Shown here one piece after another: positions 37,471 through 45,610 of a stretch of 64,000 nucleotides of DNA; position 1 is the stretch's first letter; every line of letters starts with the position of its first letter. The notes under the pieces are model-generated. The model was given only the letters and a program-made list of their open reading frames with translations. It was not told the origin of the DNA and did no database searches. A program made the translations under genes and the position numbers. The stretch is from Oceanicella sp. SM1341 (GTDB lineage: Bacteria > Pseudomonadota > Alphaproteobacteria > Rhodobacterales > Rhodobacteraceae): contig NZ_QRGC01000026.1 in assembly GCF_003448965.1 (NCBI RefSeq), forward strand, positions 1-64,000, read 5' to 3'.

Positions 37471-38111
37471 TCCTGCCCTGACCGGCGGGTGTCTGCGCAT
37501 CAGGGACTTGGGGCTTGATGGCGCCCTGCGACGGCGAAAAGCAAACTTCTGCCAGACGCGAGCAATGGCGTCGGCGCAGGCATCCGTTGCTGTGACGGGC
37601 ACACAACAATTTCTCCGACGCTGATACCGGCTGAGGATCATGACGACAGCTTGCGTCGGGTTCATGGTCTTCATCGGAGTTCCCACCGCTTCCAAGCAAC
37701 CTCGTATCCAGGGCCTCACCACCGCAGGCCAAGCCCCACTGCGCCATGCTCAGGCTCATACAGGGAGAGCGCAACGGCACTCCGCCGGATCCGTGGGCCC
37801 ATGCCACGAACCGCGGATCCTTGCCATACGCGAAAGGCGCCGGAGCATCAGCCCCGGCGCCTTTGTCACCGTCTTTCAGAGAGCAGCCCAGGTGTACCAG
37901 GCGATACACTTCACCCTTGCACCCCTTGCGCAAACTTGTGCTTCCGTCTGCGCAGGCATCCGCTTTCCCCGATGTAGGACCCACCTAAAAAACGCCATTG
38001 GGGTCACTCGACATACCCGTAAGTCATTGAATTAAATCACTGCAAGAAATCCCCTCCGCACCGGCGGCGGCCAGTTTGACCTTTTGGCACAGGATTAATG
38101 TCCATCGATTT
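37471..38111. other. Intergenic stretch of about 640 bp with structured DNA, next to the transposition module
   Basis: No convincing gene was seen; the frames here lack similarity. It contains a GGATCCG/CGGATCC dyad (37787-37793 and 37814-37820), a strong hairpin at 37833-37864 and, at 38048-38062, a tRNA-tail-like string. DNA between 37970 and 38110 is noticeably less GC-rich. The junction between host DNA and the Tn7-like element may be here. Confidence 0.5.
37833..37864. terminator. Strong orphan hairpin, terminator-like
   Basis: AAAGGCGCCGG (37833-37843) and CCGGCGCCTTT (37854-37864) form perfect 11-bp arms around a 10-nt loop. The A/T ends make it look like a bidirectional terminator, but the U-runs are short and the nearest genes end 363 bp to the left and 304 bp to the right. 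It could belong to an unannotated small RNA. Confidence 0.5.
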
Positions 38112-38141
38112 TCCAAGAAAAATGCCGCCTTTCGGCGGCAT
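38112..38141 (-). terminator. Intrinsic terminator of the tns operon
   Basis: ATGCCGCC (38122-38129) and GGCGGCAT (38134-38141) form perfect 8-bp arms with a four-base loop that reads GAAA on the minus strand. They are followed on that strand by TTTTTCTT. It lies 27 bp after the tniQ stop and is a textbook rho-independent terminator. Confidence 0.88.
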
Positions 38142-38167
38142 CCAATTCAAAGTCGTCGGCGTCCGGA

Positions 38168-39985
38168 TCAAACCATGGGCAGGTCTGCCTTCTCATAGAT
38201 GGCAGCACCGAACTCCCTTGGGTCCCAGATCGGCATGACCCCGCGCTCCCGAAGCAACTTCTCAATGGCGAGCGGTCGCGCACCCATGATCAAGGGCAGC
38301 CTCTTCTTGGTCACGTATTTCTGCCGGAAGTTCTCGAGCGCCGCGGGCGAAACCCAGACGTCCTCGCCGTAAGGCTCGGATGCGATCAGCGGTGCCGCTT
38401 CGGGATGGCAGAACACGCGACGGCCTCGGGAGGGATCGAACCCGAGAATGATGAGCGCCAACTCCCCGCTCATCCCGGGACGGGGAAGCGCAAGCTTCGA
38501 CTTGATCTCCTGAGGGTCCACGAGAACGGCCGCCAGGCCAGCAGCACCGGCCAAACGGCATGCACGCAGCAAGCGCCCCTGCAGCAACATCGATAGAATG
38601 ACGGACATCTTCACCCTCCCCTTCTCTGCAGCCTTGGCGAGCGTCACCATGGTCGTCGGCTTCTCCGCGACTTCGGGAAGGCGCACCTGCATCCCCTCAA
38701 GGAAAGCCGCCATTTCCAGCCCATCTACTGCCTTGCTCATTTTGCTGGAAGTCGCCTCGACTCCCGTCAGCCGCGTGAGCGCACCGATTTCAAGAAGCGC
38801 TGCCACCATGGGGCGGGACGCCCCCAGCAACTCCGGCAGGCGACTGACCGGCACAGCATGCTTCAGCATCCGAATGGACGGGCGCGCGTCGTCATAGCGC
38901 AGGAAGATATGACCGCACGAGGCCTCCCGGTCAGAGGCGGAAATGGCCCCTTGGTCGGCGAGCAGGTTCCGGAGCGTCTTCGGATGTACGAGTTCTCCAG
39001 CCGCGATCTTGGCCACACTGCTGACACGGGGGGCCTCAACAGGGCTGCCCAAGAGGATCTGCCCTTTCGTCAGGGGCACCGTGTCGAGGATGTGCTCCCG
39101 CAGAAGAGGGCGGATGGCCCCGGGATCCTTGGTCAGCCGCGATGCGGACATCCAAGCATAGAGCATGCCATAAGCAGTCTTGGGATGCATGGAGCCGCGA
39201 TTGGCCTCGGAACGCTTCAACAGATCCATAAAGGTGGTACGGATCGCCGCCTCCCCCTCGCTCATCACCGGCCACCCCGCGCGGCCGGCGTCATCCCACA
39301 TGCTTTCGGTCATGTTGGAAGCCTTCTGCCCAGAGCCGAACGCGATGACCGCACCCAGCATTTCGGTGGCACGGACGGCCTGCTCGATCCCTTGGCCATC
39401 AAGCCATGCGGGGCCAGAGGCGCCCGCCAGCCTGGCGACAACATAGTCCTGCAATGGCGAAGGCCGCAGCGAGGCCTTAGGTCCGACCGCCAGCGCATCT
39501 TTCTCCCAAGGCAACGCCTGAAGTTCATGCGCACCGTCGTCCCATTTCCCGCCGCGGTGGCTGAGCAACGGGATCTGATGCACGGGACAGACCCTGACCA
39601 CGGACAGGGACCAGATCAAACGGTGCCGCCACTTGGTGGCGGGGCGCGCAGCACCCGCGGCATCCTCGGCCAGGCAGGAAGGGCAGAAGCGGGTGACGGG
39701 CCCAGTCAGGAACTCCGCAGCGAAGCGCTCACCGCGGAGGGCATATTGCCGATCACCGAGCGCTGTCACAGCGTTATGCGCGACTGGTGCGCGCTCCTGC
39801 CCGGAGATCGAACACAGCCGCGCAAGCGCACACTCTTCGCCACGCTTCAAGGACCAGAGGTCGATGCCAAGGTCGTTCAAAAACGGCACAAGGCGCCCAC
39901 CCGTGTGAAAGGCCGCGCTACGCGCGGCCCAGGAGAGCGGAGTTTCATCCGGATGAAACGGCAAGCGGGGGAAAAGCATTGCCAT
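38168..39985 (-). CDS. tniQ: TniQ/TnsD family transposition target-selection protein
   Basis: The 605-residue protein starts with the TniQ signature FPRLPFHPDETPLSWAARSA and has the zinc ribbon FCPSCLAEDA...CPVHQIPLL (about residues 98-140), followed by a long C-terminal part with several helix-turn-helix-like repeats. TniQ/TnsD proteins recognise the attachment site and recruit TnsC. The length is intermediate between short TniQ (~400) and TnsD (~500 or more), favouring a sequence-specific TnsD-like role. The start at 39985 (MAMLFPR) is three bases after the tnsC stop. Confidence 0.9.
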   Translation of the reverse strand: MAMLFPRLPFHPDETPLSWAARSAAFHTGGRLVPFLNDLGIDLWSLKRGEECALARLCSISGQERAPVAHNAVTALGDRQYALRGERFAAEFLTGPVTRFCPSCLAEDAAGAARPATKWRHRLIWSLSVVRVCPVHQIPLLSHRGGKWDDGAHELQALPWEKDALAVGPKASLRPSPLQDYVVARLAGASGPAWLDGQGIEQAVRATEMLGAVIAFGSGQKASNMTESMWDDAGRAGWPVMSEGEAAIRTTFMDLLKRSEANRGSMHPKTAYGMLYAWMSASRLTKDPGAIRPLLREHILDTVPLTKGQILLGSPVEAPRVSSVAKIAAGELVHPKTLRNLLADQGAISASDREASCGHIFLRYDDARPSIRMLKHAVPVSRLPELLGASRPMVAALLEIGALTRLTGVEATSSKMSKAVDGLEMAAFLEGMQVRLPEVAEKPTTMVTLAKAAEKGRVKMSVILSMLLQGRLLRACRLAGAAGLAAVLVDPQEIKSKLALPRPGMSGELALIILGFDPSRGRRVFCHPEAAPLIASEPYGEDVWVSPAALENFRQKYVTKKRLPLIMGARPLAIEKLLRERGVMPIWDPREFGAAIYEKADLPMV

Positions 39986-39988
39986 GAC

Positions 39989-40948
39989 TCAACCCCTCCG
40001 CCGCGTCGAGACACGCGGTGCCACCTCGGAGGCCTGATCGAGGCGCAGAAGCCGATACTGCTCGGCATAGAACACGTTCTGGTCGGCAGGACACCCTTCA
40101 TGCATGGCCCAGGCGCGGGCGAAGTGATCGATCGTCAGATCGCTGGCCTCCGCGTAGAGGGCCACCTCGATCGCGCGCACAATCAGTTCGATCGCCCTGC
40201 CGAACCGGTAGCGCGCCCCATGGAAGATCCGCCCGACAAGGTCGGCCTCGACCGGCGCACCAAGGCCTGCTCGTTGGCAGTAGTCGCCCACGATCTGCTG
40301 GAACAGGTCACCGTGCAATTCGGGAACCAGCGCCGCAAAAGCGACCGTCGAAAAGCGTCGCTGAACCTGGGGATCCGTCCGGATAACCTGCGCAAGCTCC
40401 TCGGTGCCGGAGAGGACAACGATCACGGCATCGTCCCCCTGCATCAGGGACTTCAATGCTCGCAGAATGAGGTTCCTGTCCGCGCAAAACAGGTCGTGGG
40501 CCTCGTCGATCCACAGGACAACAGTACCCGTCACGCGCATGCGCTCGCGAAGGATCTGGACAAGCGACCAGACCTGCCGGGTCGGCGACACCGTTCCGTA
40601 GCCACTCTTCTCGAGCATCTCCAGCACCATGCTCTTGAGGGTTGCCGGGCTCGGTACGGAGCATTCCAGGAACCTCGGACGGCCGTACTCCCCCTCTGCC
40701 AGGACAGGAAACTTCATCAGGGCGCGATGAACGAGGTGGGACTTGCCGCTGCCGGCGCCGCCCACGACCATGATACCGCGCGTTTCATTGGTCCGGGTGA
40801 AGCGGATCGGCTCGGGGGAGAGTTCCCCCTCGTCGTCCCGTTTCAGGAGGCGCGCAAGTTGGCCCGTTAGCTCGGTATCCATATCGGAGCCAACGTGGAG
40901 GCTCCGAAGATGTTCGAGCGCACGTGCGGTTTGAGCGTGATGCGACAT
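39989..40948 (-). CDS. tnsC: TnsC/TniB-like AAA+ ATPase
   Basis: The protein is 319 residues. Walker A is VVGGAGSGKS (about 61-70), Walker B is VVLWIDEAH (about 143-151) and sensor 1 is VIVVLSGTEE. These ATPases polymerise on target DNA and connect TniQ to TnsB. It starts two bases after the end of the tnsB frame, so its translation depends on ribosomes arriving from tnsB; the premature stop in tnsB may therefore also reduce TnsC. Confidence 0.92.
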   Translation of the reverse strand: MSHHAQTARALEHLRSLHVGSDMDTELTGQLARLLKRDDEGELSPEPIRFTRTNETRGIMVVGGAGSGKSHLVHRALMKFPVLAEGEYGRPRFLECSVPSPATLKSMVLEMLEKSGYGTVSPTRQVWSLVQILRERMRVTGTVVLWIDEAHDLFCADRNLILRALKSLMQGDDAVIVVLSGTEELAQVIRTDPQVQRRFSTVAFAALVPELHGDLFQQIVGDYCQRAGLGAPVEADLVGRIFHGARYRFGRAIELIVRAIEVALYAEASDLTIDHFARAWAMHEGCPADQNVFYAEQYRLLRLDQASEVAPRVSTRRRG

Positions 40949-40950
40949 GA

Positions 40951-43104
40951 TCAGTCCTCTTCGATGTTCAGGGTCGTCTGGGTCTTGGGCGCGCTGCCGG
41001 CACGTTTCGCCGCGGTGCGCTGCGCCGGAGGCGTGGCATCGGAGGGCTCGACGTGATCGCGAATGGCACGGCCCAGCTCGCTGTCATTCTGCGCGCTGGA
41101 GGCGCGCTCATGGAATTCCACGCCAGCAAGTACGTTCTTCTCCGCACGATCGAAGGCTTCAGCAGACCAGTCCTCCAGGTTCAGGCTCGCCTCAGCCATG
41201 GCGGCTTCGTTGCGCTCTTCGATCGCCTTGATGGCCTGACGGACAGCCGGCAGATCCAACCGGTTCGACTTCGGGTTACCGGCACGAACCGCGCGGGTTG
41301 CCGTCAGCCAGGTTTGCGCGGAAACTCCTTCGAGGCTGGCGTCAACAGACGGCACCTCATGCCACCGATCTCCCAGCTGAACCGAAACGGCTCCGATATC
41401 CTTGGGGTGTCAGCGCACATTGACGGTGCAGCTGTCCTCACGACGGAGCCACGCCGCCAGTTTCTCGGAGTGATAGCGGACCTTGAGGATGGTGATCCCG
41501 GTCTTGTCCAGCGTAGCGGTCTTATGCTGGCCGAACACGGTGCGCGCAGTGTGCATGTCCGGCGGCGGCATCACACCCCATTGCGTGCTCAGACGACGCC
41601 AGCAGGCGATGGGCGTCTCTCCGTCCAGCCCACGGTGAGGCGTGTTGTGGTAGATGTCGACGACCCAGCGAACCAGCGCAAAGGTCAGATCATCTACGGT
41701 CAGCGCAGCGCGTTTGGTGGGGTCAGAGTCGCCTTTCTCCAGAATGTTGGAGAAGGTACGGCCAGACAGGCGCGGCATCAGATCCAGGACGAAGGTCTTG
41801 AACACACGTTCGATGGTCCCGCGAACTTCCGGAACGCCGTTGATGGCGATCTCCGTAGCGATCGCCAGATCAGCACATGCGAACCGAAAGCGTTCGGACT
41901 TGAACGCAAGGCCTCCGTCGGTGACGATCAATTCGGGCCGACCATGCATGTCCCAGGCGGTGAGCGCGCCGACGGCGTCTGCCCACTTGCCCTTGTTCGT
42001 CATGATCATCTGCACCGCCTGGGTAGCGGCCTCGCCCCCGGGTTCCCGACTCAGGACCATGGAGAGGATGCAGCGCGTGGTGCAGCAGATCGCTGCGGTG
42101 ATCCACCAGCGCGCCTTCTTTTTGTCGAGCCCCATGGCAGCCCTCTCCTCGTCCGGCAGGAGATCGAACATGCCGGAGTCCTTCATGAGGGTGATCAGGT
42201 CGACTTGCCATTCGTCGATTTCCACCCGCTGAAGCGGCCGGGTGAGATCCAGGCCGTTGAGCACCGGGCGGTACTTCTTCCGCGCCGCGGCCTCGCCTTC
42301 CCGGGCCAAGGTCACTTGGAAAGGATCGAGCTCGCGCACAGCGCGGCGGACCGTCTCACGGCTTGGCGTGGTCAACACACCCAGCCCAACTTTGACCCGT
42401 TCGGCATTACGCTCGTCGAAGGCGATTTGGACGCCTTCATGGATCATCTTGATCGTCGGCTTCTCGGGCGAAAGATACTTCCGCACCTCGGTCATGAGCA
42501 GGCCGATTTCTTCAGGCCCCATCACCCGAGTGCGGTTGCCGCGACGGTGCATGGCATCGGCCATCCCGACCAGCCCCAGCTCTTCTTTTGCCTCCAGCCA
42601 ACGGCGCAAGGTACGAGGCGAGGGCGCTTCGTCGAAATTGCCCGAAATATCGAGCTTTCTATCGCCAACACGGGTATGCTTTCCCGCGTATGCCAATGCC
42701 TTACCCTTGATCAGCGCCATGTTGGTGTCGAGGCTCTCATCCGTCATCTTGATAAGGCCATCGCGGCGCAGCTCGAGGATCGCCTCGCAGTAAGCGTCCT
42801 TCTTGGAAAGGCGCACCCGGGTCTTGAACGGCAGGTCGTCGATGAAGCTGGCGGATTGGACCAGGCGCTTACGGGCCGAAGCAGGATCGTAGTAGCCCAG
42901 CTCGACCCGGATACGGCCTTGCGCTCCCAAACGGCTCAGCTGCTCGTGCGAGTAGCTATGCGCGAGCGCCTCACTGTCATCGGCACCGAAGACGTACCCC
43001 TCCTCGGAGTGGTAAATGACCTTGCAGGCCATCCCGTTGATATGCACCCGGTCGAGCTTCCCGAAGGCGTAGCGTACGTTGTCGATATTGAAGTTGAGTT
43101 CCAT
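40951..43104 (-). pseudogene. tnsB: tnsB DDE transposase interrupted by an in-frame UGA
   Basis: The first part (43104-41410, 564 codons) contains a Mu/Tn7-type DDE core: D297 in EIDEWQVD, D396 in IVTDGGLAF and E432 in RGTIERVF. It stops at TGA (41410-41412) directly after CTVNVR. The same frame continues without any shift as HPKDIGAVSVQLGDRWHEV and remains open to 40951, ending NIEED. The full frame of ~716 residues fits TnsB (702 in Tn7), so a single base change, probably TGG to TGA, removed about 150 C-terminal residues. In Tn7 and CAST systems the TnsB tail contacts TnsC. AAAGGAAAG precedes the start. Confidence 0.9.
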
Positions 43105-43236
43105 TTTCTTTCCTTTGATGTCGTCCGGTCGTTCCGGAATTTGAGCGCGCGGAAAGAACCCACTGCCGATGTGCAGTCGGGCCGCCGCAGCGGTTGATGG
43201 GGGATGATTGGTAGAGGGACTGAGACAGAGCTGCGG

Positions 43237-43917
43237 TTAGTGCAGCGCCATCACCCTGATGACCTGGGAGGTTTCGCTGATCTTCTCCTGGCGCAGGAGT
43301 TGGAGGTGCCCCGATCCGATGTGACGGACCACGGCGCGCAAGCCGGTACCCTCCATCCCGATCCGGTCACGCAGGGCCCCGATCGTCTCGACGCCGCGCA
43401 TTGCACCGATCACCTCGGCAGCCGCCCGATCTGCGTCAGGCTCCGCAATGCGTACCGAGTGGAGGTGCGTGGCGTTGTGAAGGGCGACGGGGCACACATC
43501 ACGCTCGGTGAAGAGGCGAAAGTCATCGAACACACCCTGGGAGAGCGACTGGTGCTTGACCCTGGCCAGCTCGTCCTCGTACCCGGCGCTGACACGATGG
43601 ATCGGACGCACCGCGTAGCCGATACGACGGCCGTCCCGCAGCCGGCAGACAAGGTCGACATAGTGGGTGTAGTACTCGCCATCAGCATCATACCAGTCAA
43701 AGGCTTGCTGCTCCACGAGATCGGCCGTGGTCGGCGCATAGCGGAGGATGAGCGCCACCTTCTTCTCAAGGTTGCTTTCCAGGCCGACGCCGCGTCCGTG
43801 GCCTTCGCCAAAAGTGATATGTCCCGTGAAATGGGACTTCGATGCGACTTGAGTGCTGCGGTTGCCAGCGCTCAACTCGGGCAAGCGAATGCCGCCCGGC
43901 AGAAAGAGATAAGACAT
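43237..43917 (-). CDS. tnsA: TnsA-like endonuclease with altered catalytic site
   Basis: The 226-residue protein has an N-terminal restriction-fold nuclease domain with GLESNLEKKVALIL (E47) and THYVDLVCRLRDGRR (D88), then a C-terminal winged-helix domain. In Tn7 TnsA the third element is Q130-x-K132; here the aligned positions read YAVRPI, giving A102 and R104 in place of Gln/Glu and Lys. If the alignment is right, 5'-strand cleavage could be weak. It is the first gene of the operon, with a hairpin just upstream. Confidence 0.85.
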   Translation of the reverse strand: MSYLFLPGGIRLPELSAGNRSTQVASKSHFTGHITFGEGHGRGVGLESNLEKKVALILRYAPTTADLVEQQAFDWYDADGEYYTHYVDLVCRLRDGRRIGYAVRPIHRVSAGYEDELARVKHQSLSQGVFDDFRLFTERDVCPVALHNATHLHSVRIAEPDADRAAAEVIGAMRGVETIGALRDRIGMEGTGLRAVVRHIGSGHLQLLRQEKISETSQVIRVMALH

Positions 43918-44539
43918 GATTTCTCCCGCCCCGAGAAATAGACATTCTCGGGCTATGACGATCTTGGAAATGCGCGGAGAGCCGTCCTTGTCCTGGCGGC
44001 AGCATCATGCTAATCGGCAGGTGCAACACAGGGATCGGGCTTTCGCACGGTTCATTCGGGCGCCGAGCGCCTATATCTGGTTTTGGGTGTTTGAGCCTCT
44101 TTGGACAGTTTCTTCCGATGAGCGCCTGCAACCTGAGTGGAACTGAGAGATCAGAACCGCGTCAGGAGATCAGCCGCATATTCGGGAATTGCCCATAAAA
44201 GACGAACGTTCCCCGTGTCCAGCCCGCCGGGAGAGCGGGGTTTCGGGGGCCGAATTTTCGCAAATTCCGGCCTCAAGATCGGAAAGGCACATGCCTCCGG
44301 TTTTCAGATCATCCAGCAGATTTTGCGAAAAGATGACCGGAAGTTCTTCAGCACCACCCGAAACGCGGGCGCTGTGAGCTTCAGAAAATTTTTGAATGGC
44401 CATTTTCATCGGGATAACTCTGTGGATAGTTGAGAACGCACGCCAATTCGGCGGCGCACATCATGAAATCACTCCGATTTCGCGAATCGAATTCGGCAAA
44501 TCATTCGGCTTTCCGGGCCAGGAAGGCGCCGGGATTCGG
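43918..44539. other. Probable transposon end region upstream of tnsA
   Basis: This is 622 bp without a convincing gene. A hairpin CCCGAGAA-N7-TTCTCGGG is at 43930-43952. A motif TTTCGCRAAW occurs three times: 44256-44265, 44322-44331 (inverted) and 44478-44487. Repeated short motifs at this position could be TnsB-binding sites, but they are shorter than the ~20-bp repeats of Tn7. A 79-codon minus-strand frame (44170-44409) exists without recognisable similarity or ribosome binding site. The exact end and target duplication were not identified. Confidence 0.45.
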
Positions 44540-45166
44540 TCAGGACGCACCGCTGTGGGCGAGCTGCGACAGCCGCCGGAAGAGCTTGTCGGACAGGATC
44601 GTCCGCCGCTCCCACTCCGGTGTTCTCAGCTCCCTGGCAGCATCCCCAAACCAGAGCTTCAGACTGCCCTTGTCGGATCGGTGCGAGAACACGGCATGCG
44701 GCCCGTTTGAACTGACCTCAACAGAGACCGGGGCAGAGTTGAACCCTTCGTCGGCATCCTCGAACCCCTCCTCGAGCCAGTGGCCGCAGAATGCGCCAAA
44801 GGTGCGATGCAGCTGCAGGCCAGCGACAGGCAACCGGTTCAGGGCATCAAGCAACTTGCTCTCCCCTCCCGCATCGCAGTTGGCTTCCCATTGGATATGG
44901 CCGTCAAGAAACAGGTTCCCGCGCACAAGCCGAAGCTGCGAGAGTTCCCGCACGGCCTCAGGCGCATCCTTGGTCTCCAGCCCCATGACAAGGGCCAGGG
45001 TGAGATGAAAGATATCCTCCCCCGTCATGTCCGCCGCCGCCCGGCCACGGCCGCCAGGCGTTCGCAGTCCGGCGCGCGCCATGGCACGCGTCATCGCGTC
45101 GACCTTGTTGGGGTTCAGGTCGAACCGCTGGGCAAGCGCCCGCACCATTTCCCCTTTCGTCGCCAT
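44540..45166 (-). CDS. Hypothetical protein with N-terminal HTH-like segment
   Basis: I do not recognise this 208-residue protein. The N terminus (MATKGEMVRALAQRFDLNPN to about residue 60) is helical and basic and could be a DNA-binding segment. The middle has DIFHLTLALVMGLETKDAPE and the C terminus SLKLWFGDAARELRTPEWER. It is a good coding frame with consistent GC-rich third positions. Upstream are repeated TACGG motifs that could be its own operator. It adjoins the presumed transposon end and may be an accessory or neighbouring island gene. Confidence 0.6.
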   Translation of the reverse strand: MATKGEMVRALAQRFDLNPNKVDAMTRAMARAGLRTPGGRGRAAADMTGEDIFHLTLALVMGLETKDAPEAVRELSQLRLVRGNLFLDGHIQWEANCDAGGESKLLDALNRLPVAGLQLHRTFGAFCGHWLEEGFEDADEGFNSAPVSVEVSSNGPHAVFSHRSDKGSLKLWFGDAARELRTPEWERRTILSDKLFRRLSQLAHSGAS

Positions 45167-45228
45167 GAAAGCTGTCCTCGTGAAGTGTCCTTGGGAGCGT
45201 TATGCCACCTCGCAGATCACGCGTCAAG

Positions 45229-45262
45229 TTTACGGTAAAAGTTTTTCCGTAAAATATACGGT
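45229..45262. promoter_or_regulatory. Repeated TTTACGG motifs, probable operator/promoter
   Basis: TTTACGG (45229-45235) and CCGTAAA (45247-45253) form a perfect 7-bp inverted repeat around 11 bp, followed by a third related copy TATACGGT (45255-45262). The patch is AT-rich and lies upstream of the hypothetical gene starting at 45166, so it likely binds a repressor, perhaps that gene's own HTH-like product. Confidence 0.55.
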
Positions 45263-45282
45263 GCGCCGCGCGCGGCCTGAGC

Positions 45283-45504
45283 TTACGCCCCGCGCGCCTC
45301 GAGCGGCGCACCGCAGCACCGGCACACCGGGCGCTTCGCCTTCAGCTCCTCAAGGCGGTGCAGCGGCGCGCTTTCCACAAAGCGCCGGACCCTTTCAGGG
45401 TCGACGCGGGCACTGCGCGCAGACTCTCGGTAGACCAGCCAGCAATGGACTGACCCCACGACGCTGATCACCATGCCAGCTATGCAGATCAACGGACCGC
45501 TCAT
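45283..45504 (-). CDS. Small single-span membrane protein with C-terminal Cys pair
   Basis: The 73-residue protein starts MSGPLICIAGMVISVVG, forming one membrane helix (about residues 4-24). It continues with a basic amphipathic stretch and ends RPVCRCCGAPLEARG, where the cysteines may bind a metal. GGGAAG lies before the ATG at 45504, chosen over an upstream frame start. No family is recognised. Small membrane proteins are common in defence islands, but no role can be assigned. Confidence 0.5.
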   Translation of the reverse strand: MSGPLICIAGMVISVVGSVHCWLVYRESARSARVDPERVRRFVESAPLHRLEELKAKRPVCRCCGAPLEARGA

Positions 45505-45610
45505 GGGCTTCCCTTTCTGGAGGTCATCCTGGGCACAATCAAATGGCACCCGCCCTCAAGAGGCTGCACCCTGACCGATGGCGTGTCAAATCCGCGGAGG
45601 CATGGTCGCG

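Larger units (their letters stand above)
38112..43952 (-). mobile_element. Tn7-like transposition module (tnsA-tnsB-tnsC-tniQ)
   Basis: Four genes in order tnsA, tnsB, tnsC, tniQ are transcribed right to left, ending in a terminator at 38112-38141. In Tn7-like elements tnsA lies next to one transposon end, so the right end should be at about 43920-44540; the left end was not found. TnsA plus DDE TnsB normally give cut-and-paste movement, TnsC is the ATP-dependent target regulator and TniQ selects the site. No TnsE, Cas effector or crRNA array is seen, so TniQ should direct insertion to a fixed site. The coordinates given cover the genes, not verified ends. Confidence 0.85.

Noticed and set aside
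38095-38283. Small minus-strand gene over the tniQ 3' end
   Set aside because: It runs through the intrinsic terminator and overlaps tniQ in another frame.
40951-41355. Separate 134-residue gene between tnsB and tnsC
   Set aside because: It is in the same frame as tnsB and continues its sequence directly after the UGA, so it is the severed TnsB tail.
38112-43952. CRISPR-associated transposon
   Set aside because: No Cas effector, repeat-spacer array or atypical repeat was seen; TniQ has a long TnsD-like C-terminal part.
44170-44409. 79-codon minus-strand gene upstream of tnsA
   Set aside because: No ribosome binding site or similarity; it overlaps the repeat-containing presumed transposon end. 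Kept only as a note.
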